The notes under the pieces are model-generated. The model made no database searches. It saw only the letters and a list, made by a program, of their open reading frames with translations, and was not told where the DNA came from. From assembly GCF_027625935.1 (NCBI RefSeq), contig NZ_CP115300.1, positions 6,696,001 to 6,760,000 of the forward strand: DNA of 64,000 bases. Direction: 5' to 3'. Below are positions 1 through 9,417 of this stretch, piece after piece. The stretch's first letter is position 1. Every line of letters starts with the position of its first letter. The translations under genes and the position numbers were made by a program. Source of the stretch: Streptomyces camelliae (GTDB taxonomy: Bacteria > Actinomycetota > Actinomycetes > Streptomycetales > Streptomycetaceae).

Positions 1-1800
1 GCAGCCGGCCGGCTCGGCCGGCTGGGCCGTGCAGCTCTGGCTCGGGGAGGCCGCCGCCGAGGGCGCCGTGGACGTCTGGTGTGACGGCAGTTCCTGGTCC
101 GGCAGCGAGGTGCCCGGCGTGTCCGACACCGTGTACGACGGGGTGGTGCCCCGGGTCGGGGTCGGCTCGAAGCGGGTCCAGCCCACCCCCTCGAAGTACA
201 GCTCGGGCCAGGCGTGCGCGTCCTTCTGGTTCACCGTGACCGTGCCGTCGCCCTGCGGGGTGCCCGGGGCGAAGCCCACCGCGACGCGGGCCGGGATGCC
301 GAGGGTGCGGGCCATCGCCGCCATGGCGAACGAGAAGTGGACGCAGAAGCCCTGCTTCTTCTTCAGGAAGGTCGCGATGGCGCCCGGCCCGCGGCCGACC
401 TCGACCCGGGTGTCGTACTGGAAGCCGCCCGTGACCGCGAAGTAGTCCTGGAGCTTGACCGCTTCCTCGTAGTGGTTGCGGGCGCCCGCGGTGATCTGCC
501 GGGCGGTCTGGGCCACGACCTTCGGCACCGCGGACGGCACCTGGGTGTACGCGCGCTTCAGGTCCGCCGGCGGCTCCGGCGCCGAGGCCAGCTGCTCGGC
601 CGTCGGCTGCACGTTCAGGCTGGTCACCTGGTACGTCTCACCGCGCGTGGTCTGGCCGTGGTCGCCCACGAGGGTCATGCCCACGGGCTCGTAGCGCCAG
701 CGGCCGGCGATGTTGACACCGCTCGGCGGGTACGGCATCGGCAGCCAGTCCTGGGCGTAGTCGTCCGCCGCCGAGATCGTCGTCGTCACCGTGTCCCGCC
801 TGACGTCCTGGCTCAGGCCGAGGGGCGAGGGGAACGTGTCCGGCACGCCGACGATGCGCCGCTGGGTCGGCTTCCAGGTGGTCCCGTCGAAGTCGTCCAG
901 GGAGACGATCCGCAGATACAGGTCCGAGACGTCGTTCGAGCTGGTCTTCAGGGACAGCACCTGGCGGTCGTTGTTCGTGTTCAGGCTGTCGCGCAGCGAC
1001 ACCAGCGGGTTGACCGCGGAGATCGTGCCCCCGTTGCCGTCGCCCCTGCCGATTCCGGTGCCGGCGACGCCCAGCAGGCCGCCGCTCATCGCGGGCAGGG
1101 CGAGCGGCACCAGCAGGGCCACCCCGAGCGCGACCGCGCCGATCCGGCGTCCGGTGCGCACCGGGGCCACCGCGCCGCCGTCCGGGGCGCCGGGTGAGCC
1201 GGGCCCGGCGGCGAAGACCCGGCCCCACTGCGCCAGCCGGTCCCGGCCCTCGGCGAGCAGCAGCATCAGATAGCCGGCCGCTGCCACCAGGAACCACAGC
1301 CAGTCGGCCCCGCCGTCGGACAGCCCGGCGGCCACCGAGTACAGCGCGAGCAGCGGCAGACCGGCCGGGGCCGCGCTGCGGAAGGTCACCGCGAGCGTGT
1401 CCACCAGCAGCCCGATACCCAGGACGCCGCCGATCAGCATCAGCTTGATGCCCTCGGTGAGCGGCGCCGGTATCGCGTACTCGCTGACGTCGGTGGAGCC
1501 CTGCTGGAGCAGGTCGGTCAGATGCCGGAAGGCCCCCGGGCCGGGGATCAGCCCGAGGACCGCCTGCTGCCGTGCGAAGACCAGGGTCAGCAGGACCACG
1601 GTGACCAGCACCTGCGCGATCACGGTCAGCGGCCGGCCGAGCGGCACCCGGCGGGCCGCCGCGCCCACCCCGGTCTGCACGGCGATCAGCGGGATCAGCT
1701 GCAGCAGCCAGGTCGGCTCGGCCACCAGCGGCAGCAGCGCGCAGGAGGTCATCAGCGTGGCCGCGGCGGCGCACAGCGCCAGTCGTGCCCGCCCGCTCAT
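1..1800 (-). CDS. Transglutaminase-like membrane protein (TgpA/DUF3488 type), C-terminus cut off by window edge
   Basis: The reading frame starts at ATG 1800 and is open for 600 codons to base 1, so its C-terminus lies outside the window. The N-terminal part holds several hydrophobic segments. The C-terminal part carries a transglutaminase-like core: QGFC puts the nucleophile at about Cys486, and DAHAW gives His529, followed by WTRFEPTP. This order (membrane helices, then an external cysteine-protease-like domain) is that of TgpA/DUF3488 proteins, whose substrate in actinobacteria is unknown. The start overlaps the stop of the DUF58 gene (ATGA), so the two are probably translationally coupled, and the MoxR-DUF58-transglutaminase trio is a common actinobacterial operon. 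A Ser/Thr/Pro-rich stretch follows the catalytic domain. Function beyond the fold is inferred. Confidence 0.9.
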   Translation of the reverse strand, partial: MSGRARLALCAAAATLMTSCALLPLVAEPTWLLQLIPLIAVQTGVGAAARRVPLGRPLTVIAQVLVTVVLLTLVFARQQAVLGLIPGPGAFRHLTDLLQQGSTDVSEYAIPAPLTEGIKLMLIGGVLGIGLLVDTLAVTFRSAAPAGLPLLALYSVAAGLSDGGADWLWFLVAAAGYLMLLLAEGRDRLAQWGRVFAAGPGSPGAPDGGAVAPVRTGRRIGAVALGVALLVPLALPAMSGGLLGVAGTGIGRGDGNGGTISAVNPLVSLRDSLNTNNDRQVLSLKTSSNDVSDLYLRIVSLDDFDGTTWKPTQRRIVGVPDTFPSPLGLSQDVRRDTVTTTISAADDYAQDWLPMPYPPSGVNIAGRWRYEPVGMTLVGDHGQTTRGETYQVTSLNVQPTAEQLASAPEPPADLKRAYTQVPSAVPKVVAQTARQITAGARNHYEEAVKLQDYFAVTGGFQYDTRVEVGRGPGAIATFLKKKQGFCVHFSFAMAAMARTLGIPARVAVGFAPGTPQGDGTVTVNQKDAHAWPELYFEGVGWTRFEPTPTRGTTPSYTVSDTPGTSLPDQELPSHQTSTAPSAAASPSQSCTAQPAEPAGC

Positions 1801-3157
1801 GCCGTCGCCTCCCCGCTCACCCCGGCCAGACCCGAACGCTCCCGGTCCGCCTGCTGCCACAGCGCGTTCAGCGCGCCGCCGCGCGGCACGCTCAGCGCCG
1901 TCCAGCCCGCCTCGCGCAGCAGCCGCAGCCGCTCCGCGTGCCGGTCACCGGGCCGTGGCACGGCGGTCGCCTCCCGTGTCCAGGTGTCCGGGTCGAGGAC
2001 GAAGGCGACGGCACCGCCGGCGCGCCGGCTCATCTTGGCGACCGTCGCGGCCTGCTCCTCGTCCAGGTCGCCCAGGAAGGCGACCAGCAGCCCTTCGTTG
2101 CCGCCGCGCAGCACGTCGTACGCCCGGGACAGGCCCGAGCCGTCGGAGTGGTCGATGACCGCGAGGGTGTCCATCATCAGCCCGGCCGCGTCCGCGGTCT
2201 CCGCGCCGCTGCCCGCGAAACCGTCGCCGCCCTCGCCGGGCACCGCGCTGCCGTTGTCGGTCAGCAGCCGTACGGAGAAACCGCGTTCGAGCATGTGCAC
2301 CAGCACGGAGGCGGCGCCGGAGACGGCCCACTCGAAGGCCGAGTCGGGGCCCGCGCCCTCGTAGGCACCGCCCCGGGTGTCCAGCAGCACGGTGCACCGG
2401 GAGCGCCTCGGCTGCTCCTCGCGGCGGACCATCAGCTCGCCGTAGCGCGCGGTGGACCGCCAGTGCACCCGGCGCAGGTCGTCGCCGTGGCGGTACCCGC
2501 GCGGGATCACATCGTCCTCGCCCGCCAGGGCCAGCGAGCGCTGCCGGCTGTCGCCGTAGCCCTTGGCCTCGCCGCTGAAGCGGACCGGGGGGAGCGGCTC
2601 CACGCGCGGGATGACCGTGAGCGTGTCGAACGCCGAGAAGGAGCGGGTCAGTTCACACATCCCGAAGGGGTCGGTGAGGCGCAGCTGGAGCGGGCCCAGC
2701 GGATAGCGGCCGCGCAGATCGGAGCGGACCCGGTAGGAGACCTCGCGGCGGCCGCCCGGCTCCACGCGGTCCAGCACGAACCGGGGGCGCGGCCCGAGGA
2801 CGTAGGGCACCCGGTCCTGGAGCATCAGCAGACCGGTGGGCAGCCGGGAGACGTTGTCCATCCGCAGATGGACCCGGGCCTCGCTGCCGGCCGGCACGCG
2901 CGCGGGGGCGAGCCGGCGGGTGGCGGCCACCCGGTAGCGCGTGCGGTAGAGCACGGTCGCGCAGAGCAGGGGCAGCACGGCCAGCAGCAGACCGACCCGC
3001 AGCAGATCGCTCTGGCCGAGGACGTACGCGCAGATCGCGGCCGCGATACCGGCCGCCAGGAAGGAGCGGCCGCGGGTGGTCAGCCCCGACAGGGCCGTAC
3101 GGACACCGCCCGTCTCCCCCCGGTCGGGCTCCGCCGGCCCGGTCCCCCCGGCGCTCA

Positions 3158-3161
<4 letters not shown>
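1797..3161 (-). CDS. DUF58 domain protein
   Basis: The 454-residue product has two hydrophobic segments near residues 30-75. The DUF58 signature follows in RGYRHGDDLRRVHW, and a von Willebrand A-like region lies around the LLDTRGG segment. Family members act with MoxR ATPases, probably as adaptors or chaperone partners at the membrane; the exact role is not known. The start is GTG 3161, or ATG 3158 directly after it. Both overlap the stop codon of the upstream MoxR gene (GTGATGA), and the 3' end overlaps the start of the transglutaminase gene. This tight packing makes one co-translated unit likely. Confidence 0.9.
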
Positions 3162-4198
<1,037 letters not shown>

Positions 4199-4273
4199 CC
4201 GGCCCTCCTCGGCCCGTTCATTCCGGGCCGGCGCTCTACGGCGCGAAACCGGCCCACCCCGAAACACGGACAC

Positions 4274-4295
4274 CACGCGGGAAAAGTTCCGCGTG
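4274..4295. promoter_or_regulatory. Inverted repeat upstream of the MoxR operon
   Basis: Perfect 7-bp arms CACGCGG and CCGCGTG are separated by 8 nt (gaaaagtt). The repeat lies 76 bases upstream of the MoxR start, in the gap between the MoxR gene and the carbonic anhydrase gene. It could be an operator or a leader hairpin. The sequence does not match a binding site I can name. Confidence 0.35.
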
Positions 4296-4459
4296 CTGTC
4301 ACACCCCGCATTCTTGCCGCCGTTACCGATTCGTGTCACTCGCCTGTGGACAACTGCCCGAACGATGTCGGTCTTACGGCTTTTTCGACCCTGTTTTCGA
4401 TACGGGAACGGCGGGGAAAGGGTGCCGTGCTGCCGGGGCGGCCGGTCGGTGGGGCCGCG

Positions 4460-5008
4460 TCAGGCCGGGTCGACCTCGCGCAGCCGGCCCGTGCGCACGT
4501 CGAACACGAAGCCGCGCACGTCGTCGGTGTGCACCAGGAACGGCGAGGTCCGCACGCGCTGCATGGACTGGCGCACGTCCTGGTCGACGTCCCGGAAGGC
4601 CTCCACCGCCCACGCCGGGCGCTGGCCGACCTCCATCTCCAGGTCGTGCCGGAAGTCCTCGGTGATGGACTCCATGCCGCATCCGGTGTGGTGGATCAGG
4701 ACGACGCTGCGGGTGCCGAGCGCGCGCTGGCTGATGGTCAGGGAGCGGATGACGTCGTCGGTGACGACCCCGCCCGCGTTGCGGATGGTGTGGCAGTCGC
4801 CGAGCTCCAGGCCGAGCGCGGCGTGCAGGTCGAGGCGGGCGTCCATGCAGGCCACGACGGCGACGCGGAGCACGGGGCGCGCGTCCATGCCGGGGTCGGT
4901 GAACGCGGCGGAGTACCGCTGGTTGGCATCCACCAGGCGGTCCGTGACGGTGCCGCCGTCGGTTATGGCGTCTTCGGATCCAGTGGGAGCTGCTGCGGAA
5001 GTCGTCAT
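4460..5008 (-). CDS. Beta-class carbonic anhydrase
   Basis: The 182-residue product carries the beta-carbonic anhydrase zinc site: Cys54-x-Asp56-x-Arg58 (ACMDAR) and His107-xx-Cys110 (HHTGC). It should interconvert CO2 and bicarbonate in the cytoplasm. The frame extends upstream to 5107, and ATG 5014 is an alternative start. ATG 5008 is preferred because a -10-like TAACGT (5021-5016) lies 7 nt before it, the leaderless spacing seen at several other genes here. No Shine-Dalgarno sequence is visible. The gene stands alone, divergent from the dcw cluster. Confidence 0.9.
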   Translation of the reverse strand: MTTSAAAPTGSEDAITDGGTVTDRLVDANQRYSAAFTDPGMDARPVLRVAVVACMDARLDLHAALGLELGDCHTIRNAGGVVTDDVIRSLTISQRALGTRSVVLIHHTGCGMESITEDFRHDLEMEVGQRPAWAVEAFRDVDQDVRQSMQRVRTSPFLVHTDDVRGFVFDVRTGRLREVDPA

Positions 5009-5014
5009 ACTCAT

Positions 5015-5431
5015 GACGTTACTGGTCACCCACGGTCCTGGCCTGCTGTGAGAGCGGACAAAGAACGTCATCGTGGCTTGTTGTGAGCTAACCCACACGG
5101 ACGGCAAACATGGGCCATGCGGGTGAAACCTTCGTATTGCGGCTTCCGTCGCGATGCGGTACGCGACGCGCAGGCCGGTTGATTGACCGCGACACAGCGT
5201 GGACTAAAGTGACGCGAAGCGGGAGACCTGACTCTCCCTGCTGGTGAAACCCCCGGAGACCCCGGACCGCACCCGGGCCGTCTCCTCACGTGCGCGGCGC
5301 GTACGTACGGCTCGGCCTCCTCCCGCTCCCGGTCGGCTGACGCTTCCGGCGCCGGCAGGCCTCCCTCTTCACGAGCAGGAGGGGACCCGGCGGTGCGTAG
5401 GGCCCGCGGGATCTGAGAGGCCCGGAATCAA
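5015..5431. promoter_or_regulatory. Intergenic region and long leader of the dcw cluster
   Basis: This 417-base gap contains no convincing gene. In particular there is no mraZ, which often precedes rsmH in other bacteria. It holds a candidate promoter at 5183-5210 and, 11 nt after its -10, a small hairpin with arms GGGAG and CTCCC (about 5221-5238). The rest would be an untranslated leader of roughly 215 nt before rsmH. Confidence 0.5.
5183..5210 (+). promoter_or_regulatory. Candidate promoter of the dcw cluster
   Basis: A -35-like TTGACC (5183-5188) and a -10-like TAAAGT (5205-5210) are separated by 16 bp, close to the housekeeping sigma consensus. It is the best promoter match upstream of rsmH and faces the cluster. 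Assignment is by sequence only. Confidence 0.5.
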
Positions 5432-6433
5432 ATGGGGCGCGAAGCGCATTCGAATGAGGGTGGCGGTGGGCGACGGGAGGGAGAGAGTCGACACGTCCCG
5501 GTGATGCTCCAGCGGTGCCTGGACCTGCTGGCACCCGCCCTGGAGCGGCCGGGAGCGGTGGTCGTCGACTGCACCCTCGGCCTCGGCGGGCACAGCGAAG
5601 CGCTGCTGACCCGGTTCCCCGAGGCCCGGCTGATCGGACTCGACCGGGACAAGGAGGCGCTGCGGCTGTCCGGGGAGCGGCTGGCGCCCTTCGGTGAGCG
5701 CGCCACCCTCGTGCACGCCGTCTACGACGAACTGCCCGAGGTGCTGCGCCGGCTCGGCCTCGCGCGCGTGCAGGGCGTCCTGTTCGACCTCGGGGTCTCC
5801 TCGATGCAGCTGGACGAGGCCGACCGCGGCTTCGCCTACGCCCAGGACGCGCCCCTGGACATGCGTATGGACCAGACGACCGGCATCAGCGCCGCCGAGG
5901 TCCTCAACACCTACCCGGCGGGCGAACTCGTACGCATCCTGCGCGCGTACGGCGAGGAGAAGCAGGCCAAGCGCATCGTGGCCGCGATCGTCCGCGAGCG
6001 CGAGAAGGAGCCGTTCAGCAACAGCGCCCGGCTGGTGGAGCTGATCCGGGACGCCCTGCCGCAGGCCGCCAAGCGCACCGGCGGCAACCCGGCCAAGCGC
6101 ACCTTCCAGGCCCTGCGCATCGAGGTCAACGGCGAACTGTCCGTCCTGGAACGGGCGATCCCGGCCGCGGTGAAGGCCCTCGACGTCGGCGGACGCGTCG
6201 CCGTGCTGTCGTACCACTCGCTGGAGGACCGCCTGGTCAAGCAGGTGTTCGCGGCCGGCGCCGCCTCCACTGCGCCCCCCGGCCTCCCGGTCGTGCCCGA
6301 GCGCTACCAGCCGCGGCTCAAGCTGCTCACCCGGGGTGCCGAACTTCCCACCGAGGAAGAGGTCGCCGAGAACCGCCGCGCCGCACCGGCCAGGCTGCGC
6401 GGCGCCGAGCGCATCAGGGAGGACGCCGAGTGA
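5432..6433 (+). CDS. rsmH: 16S rRNA m4C1402 methyltransferase RsmH (MraW)
   Basis: The 333-residue protein has the S-adenosylmethionine loop DCTLGLGGH (about 46-54) and family motifs [14 protein letters not shown] and SYHSLEDR. It methylates N4 of C1402 in 16S rRNA and conventionally begins the dcw cluster. ATG 5432 is preceded by GAGAGG at 11 nt. The residues before HVPVML form a poorly conserved N-terminal extension. The stop codon TGA (6431-6433) overlaps a GTG start of the next small ORF, and AGGGAGGA just inside the rsmH 3' end is an excellent ribosome binding site for that ORF. Confidence 0.96.
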   Translation: MGREAHSNEGGGGRREGESRHVPVMLQRCLDLLAPALERPGAVVVDCTLGLGGHSEALLTRFPEARLIGLDRDKEALRLSGERLAPFGERATLVHAVYDELPEVLRRLGLARVQGVLFDLGVSSMQLDEADRGFAYAQDAPLDMRMDQTTGISAAEVLNTYPAGELVRILRAYGEEKQAKRIVAAIVREREKEPFSNSARLVELIRDALPQAAKRTGGNPAKRTFQALRIEVNGELSVLERAIPAAVKALDVGGRVAVLSYHSLEDRLVKQVFAAGAASTAPPGLPVVPERYQPRLKLLTRGAELPTEEEVAENRRAAPARLRGAERIREDAE

Positions 6434-6750
6434 GCGAAGACGGGTCGGTTGGATTCCCGAACCCACGGAGGGGGCCGGTCGCACTCCGGACTCACCGAGA
6501 GGGTCGGCCGGACCTCCGGACTCAGCGAGGAGTCTGGTCGGACCTCCGGACTCACCAGGGGTTGCCGGCCGGCTTCCGGGACTCGCACGGGAAACCGGCC
6601 GGCTTCCCGGACTCGCACGGGGAGTCGGCAGGCTTCTCGCACTCACACAGGGAGTCCGCCGGTTGCCCGGACTCGCACGGGAAACCGGTCGGCCTTCCGC
6701 ACTCGCACGGGAAGCCGGCCGGTTTCCCGGACGCACCGGGGGAGCAGTGA
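6430..6750 (+). CDS. Putative 106-aa protein made of 10-residue repeats, between rsmH and ftsL
   Basis: GTG 6430 overlaps the rsmH stop (GTGA) and has AGGGAGGA 6 nt upstream. The stop TGA (6748-6750) overlaps the ftsL GTG start (6747), again as GTGA. After about seven residues the product is ten tandem decapeptides of the type GFPDSHGKPA, encoded by a 30-bp repeat array. The first four units are diverged (for example [10 protein letters not shown]). In this frame the core units have G or C at 8-9 of 10 third codon positions, more than in the other two frames. No membrane segment, signal peptide or known domain is visible, and I do not recognise a family. It may be a real but lineage-specific protein, or an expanded spacer kept open to preserve coupling of rsmH and ftsL. 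Confidence 0.55.
   Translation: MSEDGSVGFPNPRRGPVALRTHREGRPDLRTQRGVWSDLRTHQGLPAGFRDSHGKPAGFPDSHGESAGFSHSHRESAGCPDSHGKPVGLPHSHGKPAGFPDAPGEQ
6451..6744 (+). repeat. Tandem array of about ten 30-bp repeats
   Basis: Ten consecutive 30-base blocks can be laid out from 6451 without an insertion or deletion breaking the register. The best conserved block type reads ggcttcccggactcgcacgg followed by gaaaccggcc. Blocks 5-9 are most alike; blocks 1-4 are a diverged subtype, and the tenth is cut by the ftsL start. Because 30 is a multiple of three, all three forward frames remain open through the array. Confidence 0.95.
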
Positions 6751-7355
6751 GCAGGAAACCCGCACTGAGGGGGCGGGCGGCGCGGCTCGCCCAGCTCTTC
6801 CCGGCCGGCCGCGCACGGGCGGCCCGCACTCCGTTCGTCCTCCTCGTCGTCCTGATCCTCGGCGGCGGCCTCATCGGGCTGCTGGTGCTGAACTCCGCCC
6901 TCAGCGAAGGCTCGTTCAAACTCGCCGACCTGCAGAAGCGGACGAAGAACCTCACTGACGAGGAGCAGTCCCTCCAGCGGGACATCGACGCCTACTCCTC
7001 GCCCGACGCCCTCCAGCGCCGCGCCCGCGAACTCGGCATGGTCCCCGGCGGCGACCCGGCCTTCCTCGGCCCCGACGGCAGGGTCAAGGGCGTCCCGAGC
7101 GCCGCCACCCCCGAGTCGGCCGCCTTCACCGACCCGGTGGCCCCCGAGGTCATGACCCCGGCCGCCCGCTCCGCACCCCCGGCGGCGACCCCGGCCCCCG
7201 TCTCCCCGTCACCCTCGACCCCGGCCCAGGCCACCCCCGCCCCCTCCGCCCCGGTCCAGCCCCAGGGCACCCGCCCCGCCCCGTCCGCCCCGGCGGCGGC
7301 CGTACCGCCACCGCTCACCCCCCAGCCCGCCTCCACCCCGACCTCCGGCAGGTGA
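6747..7355 (+). CDS. ftsL: Cell division protein FtsL (septum formation initiator family)
   Basis: The 202-residue bitopic protein has a basic N-terminus, one transmembrane helix (about 30-48), a short coiled coil (about 55-85, ADLQKRTKNLTDEEQ) and a Pro/Ala/Ser-rich C-terminal tail. FtsL forms the FtsQ-FtsL-DivIC complex that activates FtsW/FtsI septal synthesis. GTG 6747 is chosen because GGGGGAG lies just upstream and because [10 protein letters not shown] begins the conserved part. The frame is open back to 6336 through the repeat array, so an extended form cannot be fully excluded. The 3' end overlaps ftsI by GTGA. Confidence 0.9.
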   Translation: MSRKPALRGRAARLAQLFPAGRARAARTPFVLLVVLILGGGLIGLLVLNSALSEGSFKLADLQKRTKNLTDEEQSLQRDIDAYSSPDALQRRARELGMVPGGDPAFLGPDGRVKGVPSAATPESAAFTDPVAPEVMTPAARSAPPAATPAPVSPSPSTPAQATPAPSAPVQPQGTRPAPSAPAAAVPPPLTPQPASTPTSGR

Positions 7356-9325
7356 CGGAAGTGTCCGACAGGGAACCGCCGCGCCGACGCGTGCCAGGGC
7401 CCGCCAGGCCGCAGCGGCCCAGGAGCGCCGTGCGGCAGCAGGCCGGGCCCGGTGCGCGCCCGGCGCGCCGGCCGAGCGGCGCACGGCCGCCGCTCCAGCG
7501 TCCGCTCCGGCTCGGCAGCCCGCGGCCCCGGCTGCGCATGGTCAGCCTCACCCTGACCCTGGTGATGATCGCCTTCGTCGTGCGGCTGCTCCAGGTCCAG
7601 GGCGTCGACGCCGGCACTTATGCGGCGCGGGCCGAGCTGAACCGGTACGTCGTGCACACCCTGGCCGCCGAGCGCGGCGGGATCACCGACCGCAACGGTG
7701 TCGCGCTCGCCGTCAGCGAGGACGCGTACGACATCACGGCCGACCCGACGATGTTCAGCCCCGAGCAGCTGAAGATCTCCGACGGGCCGGAGCAGGCCGC
7801 CGCGCTGCTCGCGCCCATCCTCGGGCAGGACCAGGCCACGCTGGTGAAGAAGCTGCGGCCGGCGAACAGGAAGTCCCGCTACGCCCGGCTCGCCGTCCGC
7901 CAGACCCCGCAGGTCTGGAAGCAGATCAAGGACCTCAAGAGCGCGCTCACCAAGAAGGCGGGAACGGATCACACCACCGTCAACGTGCTCGCCGGCGTCT
8001 TCGCCGACCCGAGCAGCCAGCGTGTGTACCCCAACGGCGATCTCGCCGCCGGGATACTGGGCTGGGTCAACGCCGCGGGCACCGGGGGCGGCGGCATCGA
8101 GCAGGAGCTGAACAAGCAGCTGACGGGCAAGGACGGCAAGATCCGCTACGCCCAGTCCGGCGGGCGCGAGGTGCCCACGGCAGGGTCCAACGAGACGCCC
8201 GCCGTGCCCGGCTCCGACGTCGAGCTCACCATCGACCGCGACATCCAGTGGGCCGCGCAGAACGCCATCACCGAGCAGGTGAAGAAGTCCAAGGCCGACC
8301 GCGGCTACGTCATCGTCCAGGACACCCGGACCGGGCAGATCCTGGCCATGGCCAACTCGCCCGGTTTTGACCCCAACGACCTGTCGAAGGCCGACTCCGC
8401 GGCCCTGGGTAATCCGGCCATCCAGGACGCCTACGAACCCGGCTCCACGGCCAAGGTGATGTCCATGGCGGCCGTGCTGGAGGAGAACGCGGCGGCGCCG
8501 CTCACCCACGTCGTCGTACCCAACCGGCTGCACCGCGGCGACCGGCTCTTCTCCGACGACGTCGATCACGCCACCTGGTACCTCACGCTCAACGGCGTCC
8601 TCGCCAAGTCCAGCAACATCGGCACCATCCTGGCCACCGGCCAGCTCGGCAAGACCCAGGAGGAGGCCAACAAGGTCCTCTACTCGTACCTGCGCAAGTT
8701 CGGCATCGGCGGCTACACCGGGCTCGGCTTCCCCGGCGAGACCCCGGGCATCCTCGCGCCGTACCAGAAGTGGTCCACTTCGCAGCAGTACACGATCCCT
8801 TTCGGACAGGGTTTCTCCATCAACGCGATGCAGGCCGCCTCCGTGTACTCGACCATCGCCAACGGCGGGGTCCGCGTCGAGCCGACCCTGGTGCGCGGCA
8901 CCAAGGGTGCCGACGGACGCTTCACCCCGGCGCCCAAGCCCCAGGAGACCCGGGTCGTCAGCGAGAAGACCGCGAAGGCGCTCGCCCAGATGCTGGAGTC
9001 CGTCGTGGACGACGAGCAGGGCACCGGCATCAAGGCGCGCATCCCCGGCTACAACGTCGCCGGCAAGACCGGCACGGCGAATCGCGTGGATCCGGCCACC
9101 GGCAAGTACCACGGATACACGTCGTCGTTCGCCGGCTTCGCGCCCGCGGACAACCCCCGCATCACCGTCTACTGCGCCATCCAGAACGCCACCTCCGGCA
9201 GCTACTTCGGCGGTCAGATCTGTGGACCCATCTACAAGCAGGTGATGGAGTTCGCCCTCAAGACCCTCCAGATCCCGCCGACCGGGGCGCCGGCCCCCAA
9301 CCTGCCCGTCGACTACAAGCCCTGA
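7352..9325 (+). CDS. ftsI: Septal peptidoglycan transpeptidase FtsI (class B PBP)
   Basis: The 657-residue protein has a long basic, proline-rich cytoplasmic N-terminus and a single transmembrane helix (about 63-80). A PBP dimerisation region follows, then a transpeptidase domain with the serine nucleophile in STAK (Ser365), SSN at 420-422 and KTGT at 572-575. It cross-links peptidoglycan at the septum together with the glycosyltransferase FtsW. GTG 7352 overlaps the ftsL stop; GTG 7361 is an alternative three codons in. About 90 bases separate it from murE, including a short GC-rich repeat. Confidence 0.95.
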   Translation: MTEVSDREPPRRRVPGPARPQRPRSAVRQQAGPGARPARRPSGARPPLQRPLRLGSPRPRLRMVSLTLTLVMIAFVVRLLQVQGVDAGTYAARAELNRYVVHTLAAERGGITDRNGVALAVSEDAYDITADPTMFSPEQLKISDGPEQAAALLAPILGQDQATLVKKLRPANRKSRYARLAVRQTPQVWKQIKDLKSALTKKAGTDHTTVNVLAGVFADPSSQRVYPNGDLAAGILGWVNAAGTGGGGIEQELNKQLTGKDGKIRYAQSGGREVPTAGSNETPAVPGSDVELTIDRDIQWAAQNAITEQVKKSKADRGYVIVQDTRTGQILAMANSPGFDPNDLSKADSAALGNPAIQDAYEPGSTAKVMSMAAVLEENAAAPLTHVVVPNRLHRGDRLFSDDVDHATWYLTLNGVLAKSSNIGTILATGQLGKTQEEANKVLYSYLRKFGIGGYTGLGFPGETPGILAPYQKWSTSQQYTIPFGQGFSINAMQAASVYSTIANGGVRVEPTLVRGTKGADGRFTPAPKPQETRVVSEKTAKALAQMLESVVDDEQGTGIKARIPGYNVAGKTGTANRVDPATGKYHGYTSSFAGFAPADNPRITVYCAIQNATSGSYFGGQICGPIYKQVMEFALKTLQIPPTGAPAPNLPVDYKP

Positions 9326-9340
9326 TCGGCACAGCCCCCC

Positions 9341-9383
9341 GCACCGCCCGCACCGCCCGCACCGCCCGCACCGCCCGCACCGC
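9341..9383 (+). repeat. 9-bp tandem repeat after ftsI
   Basis: Four full copies of GCACCGCCC and a 7-base partial copy follow the ftsI stop codon. The repeat lies between ftsI and murE and is probably a slippage product. No function is evident. Confidence 0.9.
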
Positions 9384-9417
9384 TTCGGCACCGCGGTAAG
9401 ACCACCAGGAACGAACC

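Noticed and set aside
5244..5504. 86-codon frame just before and into rsmH
   Set aside because: Arg/Pro-rich, no ribosome binding site, and out of phase with rsmH; treated as leader sequence.
6451..6744. CRISPR array
   Set aside because: The 30-bp units are directly adjacent with no unique spacers, and no cas genes are near.
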